Source of the DNA: Paenibacillus pasadenensis
GTDB lineage: Bacteria; Bacillota; Bacilli; Paenibacillales; Paenibacillaceae
DNA length: 64,000 nucleotides
Direction of reading: 5' to 3'
Assembly: GCF_023715725.1 (NCBI RefSeq)
Contig: NZ_JAMBOT010000003.1
Location: 62,001 to 126,000 of the forward strand
Shown here: piece by piece, positions 9,931 through 17,934 of the stretch
Position numbering within the stretch: the stretch's first letter is position 1
Layout: each line of letters starts with the position of its first letter
Notes under the pieces: generated by a model
The model's database searches: none
Seen by the model: only the letters and a program-made list of their open reading frames with translations
Told to the model about the DNA's origin: nothing
Position numbers and translations under genes: made by a program

Positions 9931-10497
9931 CTAAAGCAGAAACAGAATGCCGAAGGTCAATAAAATTGCGCCTCCCGCCGCTTCCCCGTAGCTGCCCAGG
10001 CTCCGTCCGATGCGCCGCCCGGCCAGCAAGCCGAGCACAGACATCAGCCCTCCGGCCAAGCCAAAAAACAATAGGGTCATGAGCACATCGGCGGCAAACA
10101 TGCCAAGCGAAATACCGACCGAGAAAGAGTCAACACTTACGCTGAGAGCAAACAACATTAACCCGCCCGTCGTCCGGTGATCGGCAAACGACGGCGTATC
10201 GCTTTCACCCCGCAGCGAGGCGAGCAGCATATGTCCGCCGAGCAGAATGAGCAGCAGCCCTGCCATCAGAGCAGCTACATGTCCGAGCAGCAGGCTCATG
10301 TACTGGCCGGCAACAATGCCAAGCAGCGGCATAATCACATGAAACAATGCAATGACGGCGCTCAGCTTGAGCACATCCAGCAGCCGGATGCCCCTCATTC
10401 CGATCCCTACGCCGAGCGAGAAAGCATCCATGCCAAGCGCCAAAGCCATAATTAATAGCGTGAGCAGCTGCCCCTCATGCAGAGTAGCTTCCAACAT
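9931..10497 (-). CDS. mntP: Manganese efflux pump MntP (YwlD)
   Basis: This inner-membrane manganese exporter has 188 residues and six hydrophobic helices. Family motifs are visible as two internal repeats: MALALGMDAFSLGVGIGM near the N-terminus and FALSVSVDSFSVGISLGMF in the middle, each with the conserved Asp-x-Phe-Ser. The N-terminal start is the first ATG of the frame. Position between ywlC and ywlE matches Bacillales order. It could respond to manganese through an mntP (yybP-ykoY) riboswitch in other species, but no such element is evident in the short gap here. Confidence 0.95.
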   Translation of the reverse strand: MLEATLHEGQLLTLLIMALALGMDAFSLGVGIGMRGIRLLDVLKLSAVIALFHVIMPLLGIVAGQYMSLLLGHVAALMAGLLLILLGGHMLLASLRGESDTPSFADHRTTGGLMLFALSVSVDSFSVGISLGMFAADVLMTLLFFGLAGGLMSVLGLLAGRRIGRSLGSYGEAAGGAILLTFGILFLL

Positions 10498-10583
10498 GTC
10501 CGCAATCTCCCCTTACTCCGATGGCTTGTTCTATCCAGCCTATGCGGACAAGGGGGATGATTATGATTGTCCTCTTTGGTCGG

Positions 10584-11729
10584 TCAGCCGACCCGGTCGA
10601 TATTGCCTCCGGCCGCTTTGGACAAGCGGTTGAGCAGCGCGAGGCCGATTCCGTCCGGCGGGCACGCCTCTGCCCAAATGATTTCGGCGCCCCGCTCATC
10701 GAATTCCCTCAACACGGCGTACAGCGATTGGGCCGCCGTTTCCAGCCGTTCCAGAGAACCGCAGGGGAGCACAATGTCTGCGCTGTAACCGCCTGCCGTC
10801 TCGTCGTAGGCAAGAATGCCGGTGCGCAGTCCCGCGCGGCCGGCCTCATCGGCGGCCGCCTGGATATGCGAGCGCACAGCAGCGCTTGGCCCTGCGACGA
10901 GGCGCATCTCTCCGCGCGGCGCGTAATGCGCGTACTTCATGCCGGGCGAACGCGGCGCCAGTTGCTCATTTGCCCTCATTACAGCTGAGGCAGCGGCTGC
11001 CGGGTACGGCTCCTGCGGCGGCGACGTTGCGACAAGCGAGTCCACCGCTTCCAGCTCCACCTCAAAGCCTGCCGCGCGCAGCTGCTCCGGCGTCACTCCC
11101 CCGGGGCGCAAAATGCGCACAAGCCCCGGTCCGGCGCATTCCGCTACCGTTGACTCCAAGCCGACGCCGGTCGGACCGCCGTCGACAACTCCGGCGATGC
11201 GCCCTTCCAAATCATCCAGCACATGCCGCGCCGTCGTTGGGCTCGGCCTGCCGGAGCGGTTGGCGCTAGGAGCTGCCACCGGACAGCCGGCTGCGCGGAT
11301 AAGGCTCAGCGCCAGCTCGTGATCCGGCATGCGCACCGCAACCGTATCCAACCCGGCCGTGACACGCGGCGAAACGGCTCCCGGCACTGCCGGCAGAACC
11401 ATTGTGAACGGTCCGGGCCAGAACAGCCCGGCCAGTCTCCGCTCCGTTTCGTTCAGCCCCGAGACGAGTCCTTCCAGCTGGAACAGATCCGCAATATGCA
11501 CAATAAGCGGATTGTCCGACGGTCTGCCTTTTGCCGCAAACACCTGCTCCACAGCGTCTGTCCGCCTTGCGTCGGCTCCTAGCCCGTATACCGTTTCCGT
11601 AGGAAACGCCACCGTCCCGCCCGCTGCAAGCAGCGCTCCTGCCTCGCGAATATCGCCCTCGGTCAGCCCTTGGCCCGGCCCGTCCGGCCATGCCCGGGTA
11701 TGATAATTGTTCGCTTGATTCACATTCAT
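10584..11729 (-). CDS. ywlC: L-threonylcarbamoyladenylate synthase (Sua5/YwlC family)
   Basis: The enzyme makes threonylcarbamoyl-AMP from threonine, bicarbonate and ATP for the t6A modification of tRNAs decoding ANN codons. The N-terminal YrdC domain (about residues 20-210) has GGTVAFPTETVYGLGADA, KGRPSDNPLIVHI and PSANRSGRPSPTTARHV. The C-terminal Sua5 domain follows after a linker and contains SPGMKYAHYAP. Start is uncertain: 11729 (MNVNQ) has GAAGGA 12 bases upstream, while an in-frame ATG at 11768 has only AAGG. The length of 381 residues is slightly above the B. subtilis protein. Confidence 0.94.
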   Translation of the reverse strand: MNVNQANNYHTRAWPDGPGQGLTEGDIREAGALLAAGGTVAFPTETVYGLGADARRTDAVEQVFAAKGRPSDNPLIVHIADLFQLEGLVSGLNETERRLAGLFWPGPFTMVLPAVPGAVSPRVTAGLDTVAVRMPDHELALSLIRAAGCPVAAPSANRSGRPSPTTARHVLDDLEGRIAGVVDGGPTGVGLESTVAECAGPGLVRILRPGGVTPEQLRAAGFEVELEAVDSLVATSPPQEPYPAAAASAVMRANEQLAPRSPGMKYAHYAPRGEMRLVAGPSAAVRSHIQAAADEAGRAGLRTGILAYDETAGGYSADIVLPCGSLERLETAAQSLYAVLREFDERGAEIIWAEACPPDGIGLALLNRLSKAAGGNIDRVG

Positions 11730-12002
11730 GCTGAACTTCAATCCTTCTATGACTAGTATTTCATTCAAGTAACCTTGCTTGCATACGTACCTCCAGTATA
11801 CCCCTTCGCCCGCAGCGACACCAAGCCCTTTCCCGGGCAGCCGTTACCAGCAGCGATCAAACATGCTCGCAGCGGTATCGGGAAACCCTTTGCCTGCAAA
11901 ACAAATGTCCGGCTGCGCAAAAGACGCTGCCGGACCGAGGTCGCTTGTTTATGCCGGATAAATTTGCACTATCCTGCTCTTCCTTCCCTATCCCTGTGCC
12001 GT

Positions 12003-12791
12003 TTAAGCGAACAAGCCGCGGAGGAAACCGAGCAGAGACTCGATCAGCTCCCAGATAAAAAACTTCGCCTCCGGCGCTTGGCCTGCTTCAGCAGCACCAG
12101 CCTTGTCCTTCGCGCCGCCATCAACGGCTGCCGATGCTTGAACCGCCGCTCCGTCCCCGGAAGCCGCAGCCGCTTCCGCCTTCGGCACCGCTTCACCGGT
12201 CGCCGAATCCACAAAACAGAGCGGTGGGAACAGCACGCACCACCAGTTTTGACCTTTGCCTTCTCCCAGCGTAATCCGCAGCGCCTCGTAATCCCCGGCC
12301 GGATATACTTTTTCTCCGTACACCTTGGTCGGGAATTCGGCCATGCCCAGCTCTGCCTTAAAGCCATAGCTGAAGCCGCGCGCTTGCAGGCGCTCCGCTA
12401 CGACCGCTTCAATTTCGCCCATCCGGGACTGAATGACGATACGCGCTTCTTCAATCGTTTGAGCCTCGTTCGCCCAGCTGTTCATCTCGGCCACGATTGC
12501 GTCGCGGACGACGCGTTTAGTCGCTTGGTCAACTGCAGAATCGGAATTGGCGAGAATGCGCAGACGAATCGCTTCGTTCGGAATTTCACCTTGAGCGATG
12601 GCCGCATCGTTGCGCGCCGACTCCCAGCTCATGACGAGCACGGCCAGGCAGACGAGCAGATAAAGATACGACATGCGGAACGGCATACGGTAAACATGCG
12701 GAGCAGCGGAATAAGGGCGGCGAACAGCGGAAGACGCGGAACCGACGGAAACATAGGAATAAGAAACGGAAGAATAGGATGATCCAAGCAT
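12003..12791 (-). CDS. spoIIR: Stage II sporulation protein R
   Basis: SpoIIR is made in the forespore, secreted into the intermembrane space, and triggers SpoIIGA to process pro-sigma-E in the mother cell. The 262-residue protein has an N-terminal hydrophobic segment (about residues 42-57, YLYLLVCLAVLVMSW) and the family core IPNEAIRLRILANSDSAVDQATKRVVRDAI. The conserved NWWCVLFPPLCFVD follows at about residue 180. An Ala/Gly/Lys-rich insert precedes the C-terminal amphipathic FFIWELIESLLGFLRGLF. The start at 12791 is supported by GAGGAG 8 bases upstream, which makes the cytoplasmic N-terminal leader longer than usual. Confidence 0.95.
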   Translation of the reverse strand: MLGSSYSSVSYSYVSVGSASSAVRRPYSAAPHVYRMPFRMSYLYLLVCLAVLVMSWESARNDAAIAQGEIPNEAIRLRILANSDSAVDQATKRVVRDAIVAEMNSWANEAQTIEEARIVIQSRMGEIEAVVAERLQARGFSYGFKAELGMAEFPTKVYGEKVYPAGDYEALRITLGEGKGQNWWCVLFPPLCFVDSATGEAVPKAEAAAASGDGAAVQASAAVDGGAKDKAGAAEAGQAPEAKFFIWELIESLLGFLRGLFA

Positions 12792-12856
12792 GACACAAGC
12801 TCCTCTCGGGCACCCGTCGGTACCGCCGCTTGCGTTCCGGAACGCTTTCTATCCTC

Positions 12857-12884
12857 AGTATGTCCGCTCCCCGCTCTTTTAAAC
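12857..12884 (-). promoter_or_regulatory. Possible sigma-F promoter of spoIIR
   Basis: The minus strand reads GTTTA (12884-12880), 14 bp, then GGACATACT (12865-12857). This fits the sigma-F pattern GYWTA-N15-GGNRANANTW with one base less spacing and a C at the R position. spoIIR is a known sigma-F target, so the match is plausible but imperfect. Confidence 0.4.
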
Positions 12885-12940
12885 GCCCCTACTCTATTAT
12901 TTTGGATTGAATGCTAGAATGCGGTGAGAGATTGTCCGAT

Positions 12941-13002
12941 GCCAAAAGAGCGGCCCTCCGACCGCCGTTAACTTCAGGCTCGATCGTTGGATCCGCTCTC
13001 TT
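12941..13002 (-). terminator. Terminator-like hairpin of the ECF/PHP operon, carries conserved loop
   Basis: AGAGCGG (12947-12953) pairs with CCGCTCT (12993-12999). On the minus strand the stem ends in CTCTTTTGG. The 3' part of the loop contains GGCCCTCCGACCGCCGTTAAC, nearly identical to a sequence at 37226-37246 that sits in a hairpin with a different stem. Confidence 0.6.
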
Positions 13003-13005
13003 TTA

Positions 13006-13854
13006 CTAAACTTCTAGAGTTGTGCCTGCACGCCGGGTATTCAGCCCGTTTACAGGCATTTCGTCATCCTCGCCAGCTGCAGCCGGAACGAGTTCCCCCT
13101 CCAGAACGGCAAGCTTTTTCATCAGTTTTTTCAGCATAACAGCAGCCTTTACTCTCAGCTCCAGATCATCCGAAACGAACACGTTATGCTCGCCGCGAAG
13201 CAGCGCCCCTTTCAGCTCCGCCGCCGTTCTGGCCTCACGCTCCAGCTCGTTCCATACGCTGCCGAACTGCAGGCATTGATGCGTATCGCTGCCTCCGGTT
13301 ACCGGTTTGCCAAGCTCGCGCGCCAGCTGCTCTACCTGCTCCCGGTTAACCTCCAGCCCGTAACGGTACACATCCTTGGCGTTCAGATCAAAGGCGTCCA
13401 GACGGGACAGCTGCTCCCGGGACAAGCCGAGCAGAGGATTGCTCTCGCGGAACGGATGCGCGCCGATTTTGAGCAAAGGATAGTCGTCAGCAAAATCCAT
13501 GAGCAGATCAAACGAAATGAAGCGCCCTTTTTCCGTATACAGGTCCAGCCTCTCCCTCAGCTCCAGCACCTCGTCCCTGGATCCGATCAGCAGAATATGG
13601 CCCTTCTCGCGGATATCGACCTCCATCCCTGGAAACAGGCTCAGCCCGTTGGCCTCGTACACATGGCCGTTATAGGGAAACATCCGGTCCAGCCCCGCAT
13701 AAACGTCTTTGAAGTTCCGGGTGTTAAAATGCTCCGTAAGCGCCAGAGCGGTCAGCCCGGCAGCAGCCGCCTCCTCAAGCATTTGGCGGTAGTACGCTTC
13801 AGAGAATTCGGTCGCTTTGGAAAGCTTGGCGTGAGTATGAAGATCAATGCGCAT
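13006..13854 (-). CDS. PHP-domain phosphoesterase
   Basis: The 282-residue protein has the polymerase-and-histidinol-phosphatase fold that hydrolyses phosphoesters with a trinuclear metal centre. Metal-ligand motifs are all visible: RIDLHTHAKLS at the N-terminus, ALTEHFN, FPGMEVDIREKGHILLIG, KIGAHPFRE and TGGSDTHQ. The start is set at MRIDLHTH (13854) because AGGAG lies upstream and the family begins exactly there; 43 further upstream codons are open but not family-like. It is the last gene of the ECF transporter operon, 73 bp after the T component. The link suggests it acts on the imported substrate or its phosphorylated form (inference). The substrate is unknown. Confidence 0.88.
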   Translation of the reverse strand: MRIDLHTHAKLSKATEFSEAYYRQMLEEAAAAGLTALALTEHFNTRNFKDVYAGLDRMFPYNGHVYEANGLSLFPGMEVDIREKGHILLIGSRDEVLELRERLDLYTEKGRFISFDLLMDFADDYPLLKIGAHPFRESNPLLGLSREQLSRLDAFDLNAKDVYRYGLEVNREQVEQLARELGKPVTGGSDTHQCLQFGSVWNELEREARTAAELKGALLRGEHNVFVSDDLELRVKAAVMLKKLMKKLAVLEGELVPAAAGEDDEMPVNGLNTRRAGTTLEV

Positions 13855-13927
13855 CCGTGGTTCACTCCTATGAATCGCCATGCATGGCGGTAGTATTGAT
13901 AACGATACGGGCCGGTCAAACCTTCCT

Positions 13928-14737
13928 CTATCCCAGCCAAAACAGCAGCGAGACGTAAGCCGCCGTGCCCCCGAGAAAAACACCGTCGCGCCACGTCGTC
14001 CGCAGATGCTCCAGCTTCAGCCGCCGCGAGGCCGGATTTTTCATTCCGTAGGAGAACCCCCGCACCTCCAGCGCCTCCACCGTCGTCCGGGAGCGTTTTG
14101 CTGTCGCCAGCATTAACGGGTAAAAGGAAAGCACGAGCAGTTTGAGATAATAAACGGCCAGCCTAATGTAACGGAATCGGCCGGGGGCCGGCGCTTTGCC
14201 GCGCAGACGGTAGGACAGAAGCACGCTGCGGAACTCCTCCAGCAGAACGGGAAGAATCCTGTAGCCGTAAGAAAGGCTGAAGGAAAATGCCGCCGGCATG
14301 CCAAGCGCCAGCAAACCGTCGCTGATCCGCTCAGGGTCCATCCCGGAAAATACGGTAATGCTCGCCAGTGAAACCACGCTGAGCTTAAGCGTCAGCTTAA
14401 GCAAAGGCAGCGCCGACTCGGCGTCTCCGCCGAAAAAGAGGGACAGCAGGAACAGCCAGCCAACCTGGCCGATGAGGCCAAGGCAAAGGATAAACAGAAT
14501 AAACGGCGCAGCCCGGGACAGCACGGTCGCCACGGCAAGCAGCAAAAACATGCCCGCGAGCACCGTCAGACTGGATATAAACCAAGGAGCGACGGCGAAA
14601 AATAAATACCAGATCAGCATACAACGAGGATCAAGCCGCGATAAAACCGCATGGCCGCTGCCGTAAACCATCCCCATCAGCTGGGTCTGAAAGCTTTCCA
14701 GCGACAGCCGCTCAAGCCATCTGCGGGCAATCTGCAT
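13928..14737 (-). CDS. ECF transporter T component (EcfT family)
   Basis: This is the transmembrane scaffold that couples ATP hydrolysis to toppling of the substrate-binding S component. The 269-residue protein has about five membrane helices between residues 40 and 265. It carries the coupling-helix signature with Ala-Arg-x motifs: SYRLRGKAPAPG and AKRSRTTVEALEVRGFSYG. It overlaps the ATPase gene by 26 bp (14712-14737), indicating tight coupling. The gene belongs to a dedicated (group I) ECF operon because S, A and T are co-encoded. Confidence 0.9.
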   Translation of the reverse strand: MQIARRWLERLSLESFQTQLMGMVYGSGHAVLSRLDPRCMLIWYLFFAVAPWFISSLTVLAGMFLLLAVATVLSRAAPFILFILCLGLIGQVGWLFLLSLFFGGDAESALPLLKLTLKLSVVSLASITVFSGMDPERISDGLLALGMPAAFSFSLSYGYRILPVLLEEFRSVLLSYRLRGKAPAPGRFRYIRLAVYYLKLLVLSFYPLMLATAKRSRTTVEALEVRGFSYGMKNPASRRLKLEHLRTTWRDGVFLGGTAAYVSLLFWLG

Positions 14738-16886
14738 GACGTGGCTCCTCCTTTTCCCGGGTTAGTCCGCTGTTGATGAGACGCATCATTTCTGCGGCAA
14801 GGCTGACAGGGGTCGGCCTCGCCAGCCTTTCGCCAAAACCGAGCCGATCCGTCAGCTCCATAAGGCCGGTCAGCGTGAGGCCCGCCCGGGCCATAAGCTC
14901 ACGGTCGGCGAACACTTTCTCCGGCGGTCCGTCGGCGGCAATCCGGCCGCCGTTCAGCACGATCACCCTTGACGCCCACTCCCGCACCAGACCCATATCG
15001 TGGGTCGCCACAACAACCGCGCTCACATGGGAGCTCAACGCCTGCAGCGTGCGGAGCAAATCCTCGCGCGTCGCCATATCGAGATTAGCGGTCGGCTCAT
15101 CCAGCAGCATGACAGCCGGACGCATGGCGGCTCCGATTGCGAGCGAGCAGCGGCGCTGCTGCCCTCCGCTTAGCAGGCGGGCGTCCCGCTCGGCCAGCTC
15201 CTGAAGCCGGAACGCCTGCAGCATTTCATGCAGCCGCAGCTCGGCATCCGGCACTTTACGGCGGGTAAGCGCATAGGACACCTCTTTGCTTACGCAGTCA
15301 TCGATGAACATATCCTCCGGGTTTTGGAACACATATCCGACCTGCTCCGACATTTGCTCAAGCGGGACGCCGGAAGCAGAGCCGTTTTGCAGGAAAAGCT
15401 CTCCCGCATCCGGGCGGACGATGCCAGCTGCCGCCTTAAGCAGCGAGGACTTGCCCGCACCGTTGCCGCCTACGACCGCCACCCGCTCCCCTGCATGCAA
15501 GCTCAAGCTGATTCCGTCCAAAATGGTGCGGCGGCCATTGCGCTGCGTGCCATAGGACAGAGAAATTTTGCTGAGCTCAAGCAAGGCTGGACCGGGCGGG
15601 GTGTTATCCGGCGATTGCAGATGCTCTACCGGGTTTGTTGAAGTTGGAAGATCAGGTGCGGATCGTGCCGATCCAGTACGATCAGCCTTCACGAGTCCTT
15701 CGTTAAGCGGCCGGGAGTCGGCAAAAGCTTGCCATGTCGTCGCCGGATTTGCGGGAGCTAATCCAGCCGATGCCGGAGCAGCGGCTGCAGCGGCGAGCAA
15801 ACTGCTCAAACAGCGCTCCGCTTCTTCCAGCGTAATGGGGAGCCTCGTTGCTTGGTTCCCGTCATTTTCATCGGGAACGCCCGCCATTAGGCCGCTCCCG
15901 CTCTCCGTCAGCCTTTCGTTCAGCCGCGCCGCAGCCTGCGTCACTTCCGGCGGCTGAATGCCAAGCGCCGCCAGCTCGTCCAGCCGGTTCAACGCTTGCG
16001 GCACGGGCAGCAGCCAGCGCATTTTGCCTGCATCCATTAGGCAAGCCTCGGTGCAGTAGTCGGCAATAAATTCGGCGTGATGCTCGATAACTACGATCGT
16101 TATGCCCTGTTCGCGGTGCAGGCGGCTCAGCAGCTCATACACCTGGCGCGCATGGCTTGGATCGAGCTGCGACACCGGCTCGTCGACGACCAGAATGGCG
16201 GGCTGCATCGACAGCGCCCCGGCAATGGCGAGCAGATGCCGCTGTCCGCCGCTCAGCTCCCATATAAAACGGTCCTGCAGATGCAGCAGGCCGCATTGCT
16301 CCAGCGCTTGCCGCCCCATGCTGCGGTACTCCTTCAGGCCGTAATTGAGCGGCGCAAAACAGGCTTCGTCCAAAACGGTCGGGCGCACCAGCTGATTGTC
16401 GAAATCCTGATACACATAACCGACCTGCCGCGACAGCTCCGCCACGGAGCGCACTGCGGCATTCCTTCCTTCAATCCAGACCTCGCCTTCAAAGTCGCCG
16501 GAGTAATAATGGGGGATCAGTCCGTTAAAAAGCTTGCACAGCGTCGATTTGCCGCTGCCGTTGCCGCCGATGACGGCGGTAAAGCTCCCGGCTTTGAGCT
16601 GCAGCGAAGCGCCATCCAACACCTGGCGGTCGCCGCCGGGGTAAGTAAACCGGACGCCCCGCACATCAACGGCCAGCGGAGCGGCTTGTTGATCCGTTGA
16701 GGAAATTTCGGCGGATTCGGCCGTTTCGGAAATTTCGGCGGATTCGGCCGTTTCTGCGCTTTTCCTGTCTGCTGCCCTCCCGCCGAAACCGGCAGATTCT
16801 AGTTGTCGAGGCTTTCCGGACTGCGGCGTTTCTGCCTTGGGCCGGAAAAGCCGATTTGCCGCTGAGAGCAGCCTTGATTTAACCAT
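14712..16886 (-). CDS. ECF transporter ATPase, two ABC domains fused (EcfA-EcfA')
   Basis: This single 724-residue polypeptide contains both nucleotide-binding domains. Domain 1 (about 70-310) has GGNGSGKST, the signature LSGGQRHLL and the Walker B ILVVDEPVSQLD. Domain 2 (about 450-690) has GGNGAGKSS, LSGGQQRRC and VMLLDEPTANLD. A low-complexity Ala/Pro linker of roughly 100 residues joins them, and a 9-residue motif (ETAESAEIS) is tandemly duplicated near the N-terminus. The start at 16886 (MVKSRLL) overlaps the S-component stop and has GGAG 9 bases upstream. In most Bacillota EcfA and EcfA' are separate; fused forms exist in dedicated operons. Confidence 0.93.
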   Translation of the reverse strand: MVKSRLLSAANRLFRPKAETPQSGKPRQLESAGFGGRAADRKSAETAESAEISETAESAEISSTDQQAAPLAVDVRGVRFTYPGGDRQVLDGASLQLKAGSFTAVIGGNGSGKSTLCKLFNGLIPHYYSGDFEGEVWIEGRNAAVRSVAELSRQVGYVYQDFDNQLVRPTVLDEACFAPLNYGLKEYRSMGRQALEQCGLLHLQDRFIWELSGGQRHLLAIAGALSMQPAILVVDEPVSQLDPSHARQVYELLSRLHREQGITIVVIEHHAEFIADYCTEACLMDAGKMRWLLPVPQALNRLDELAALGIQPPEVTQAAARLNERLTESGSGLMAGVPDENDGNQATRLPITLEEAERCLSSLLAAAAAAPASAGLAPANPATTWQAFADSRPLNEGLVKADRTGSARSAPDLPTSTNPVEHLQSPDNTPPGPALLELSKISLSYGTQRNGRRTILDGISLSLHAGERVAVVGGNGAGKSSLLKAAAGIVRPDAGELFLQNGSASGVPLEQMSEQVGYVFQNPEDMFIDDCVSKEVSYALTRRKVPDAELRLHEMLQAFRLQELAERDARLLSGGQQRRCSLAIGAAMRPAVMLLDEPTANLDMATREDLLRTLQALSSHVSAVVVATHDMGLVREWASRVIVLNGGRIAADGPPEKVFADRELMARAGLTLTGLMELTDRLGFGERLARPTPVSLAAEMMRLINSGLTREKEEPRHADCPQMA
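16701..16754 (-). repeat. Two perfect 27-bp tandem copies inside the ECF ATPase gene
   Basis: The 27-base unit beginning GGAAATTTCGGCGGATTCGG occurs at 16701-16727 and again at 16728-16754. It adds nine residues per copy (ETAESAEIS) ahead of the first ABC domain without breaking the frame. Copy number may vary between strains. Confidence 0.85.
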
Positions 16887-17760
16887 GAGGCAATTCTCCG
16901 CTCTGATCCGCCGCTGTTTTTTTGCGCAGCATAACGACCGCAAGTACAAGAGCACTGACCAGAACAGCGGCTCCGATGCTCACCCAGATTGCTCCATCGC
17001 CAAGATGGTCGGCAAGACCGCTGTCCCATGAGCCCCACTCAAATCCGCTTTCGGACAATGACTCCGCGCCAAAAGCGATCAGTCCAAGCACAACTCCGAC
17101 GATTGCCAGCACGGCCACGCGGCGGCGATCCGTTTCAGGACGCATCCGCCGTTCGCGAGGCTTCATGCCAAGCAGCGGTTCGATTTTGCCATGCAGACGA
17201 GGCACCAGATAAAGGGTTGGCAGCAGCGCGAACAGAATGCCGGAGAACAGCACATCGTTGAGGAAACCGACTCCTTCTACAAGCACAACGCTTTCGGCCA
17301 AGCCGGGAACCGCTTCGAACTCTTCCACGCCAATCCAGACTTTTCCGATATCGACCAGACTGCTGCACAGCTGATGAATGACTACTCCCGTCATCGCAGC
17401 CGTTCCGACCTGCAGCCTGCTGCGCGGATCTCGAACCATCGAACCGGCTACAAACATCGCGAAGGAGAACGTAAGGAATTTTTCCAGCTCGCCGAGACCG
17501 CCGAACTGTCCCAGCATCAGCTCGCCGAAAATAACTTCACCAAGCGCGGCGCCGATGGCTGCATATAACGGATGGAACAGAATACAGAGCGTCAGCGGGA
17601 TGAAGGCGAAGTATTCCACGGACAGCTCAATCGGACCGAGCTGCAGCTTCGGAATTAGCTCCGTAAACATGTTGGACAACCCGTAGAGCGACATCGAGAG
17701 CACAAAAATCATCATTTTCTGTGAAGAGGTAAGCGTATAGCGGTCGGCTTTGCTTTTCAT
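16879..17760 (-). CDS. ECF transporter S component (substrate-binding membrane protein)
   Basis: The 293-residue membrane protein has a six-helix core in residues 15-200 (for example MMIFVLSMSLYGLSNMF and AFIPLTLCILFHPLYAAIGAALGEVIFG) and two further helices near residues 215-235 and 260-282. The first helices with GEVIFGELMLG resemble the S-component fold. It heads an operon with fused ATPase, T component and PHP protein, so it should define the substrate. The substrate cannot be named from sequence; the RpiR/SIS regulator next door hints at a sugar or phosphosugar derivative. The extra C-terminal helices are unusual for S components of about 200 residues. Confidence 0.75.
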   Translation of the reverse strand: MKSKADRYTLTSSQKMMIFVLSMSLYGLSNMFTELIPKLQLGPIELSVEYFAFIPLTLCILFHPLYAAIGAALGEVIFGELMLGQFGGLGELEKFLTFSFAMFVAGSMVRDPRSRLQVGTAAMTGVVIHQLCSSLVDIGKVWIGVEEFEAVPGLAESVVLVEGVGFLNDVLFSGILFALLPTLYLVPRLHGKIEPLLGMKPRERRMRPETDRRRVAVLAIVGVVLGLIAFGAESLSESGFEWGSWDSGLADHLGDGAIWVSIGAAVLVSALVLAVVMLRKKTAADQSGELPHG

Positions 17761-17800
17761 CGGACAACCTCCCAGAGCGGATTTCTTTCATCCTAAAGGT

Positions 17801-17832
17801 TTTGTATTAAAAGAAAGCCGTTGTTTTGTCAA
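17801..17832 (-). promoter_or_regulatory. Promoter of the ECF operon with operator over the -10
   Basis: The minus strand reads TTGACA (17832-17827), a 17-bp spacer and TAATAC (17809-17804). The -10 lies inside TTTAATACAAA (17811-17801). The same 11-mer occurs on the plus strand at 17916-17926 in the leader of the divergent regulator gene. It is a candidate operator for the RpiR protein. Confidence 0.7.
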
Positions 17833-17876
17833 CAAAGTGTAATTTTTATTAGATCAGTTTGTTTATGTAATTTTTC

Positions 17877-17926
17877 TTACAAAACTAAGCATGGAATGAT
17901 ATACTGAGGACTACCTTTAATACAAA
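17877..17926 (+). promoter_or_regulatory. Promoter of the RpiR regulator with downstream operator copy
   Basis: TTACAA (17877-17882), 17 bp, then TATACT (17900-17905) gives a good sigma-A promoter with a start near 17912. TTTAATACAAA at 17916-17926 covers the initial transcribed bases and is inverted relative to the copy in the divergent ECF promoter. This suggests autoregulation. Confidence 0.65.
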
Positions 17927-17934
17927 GCGAGGGC

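Noticed and set aside
11775..12782. 335-codon plus-strand frame opposite spoIIR
   Set aside because: Arg/Ser-rich product without motifs; overlaps spoIIR antisense and lacks a ribosome binding site.
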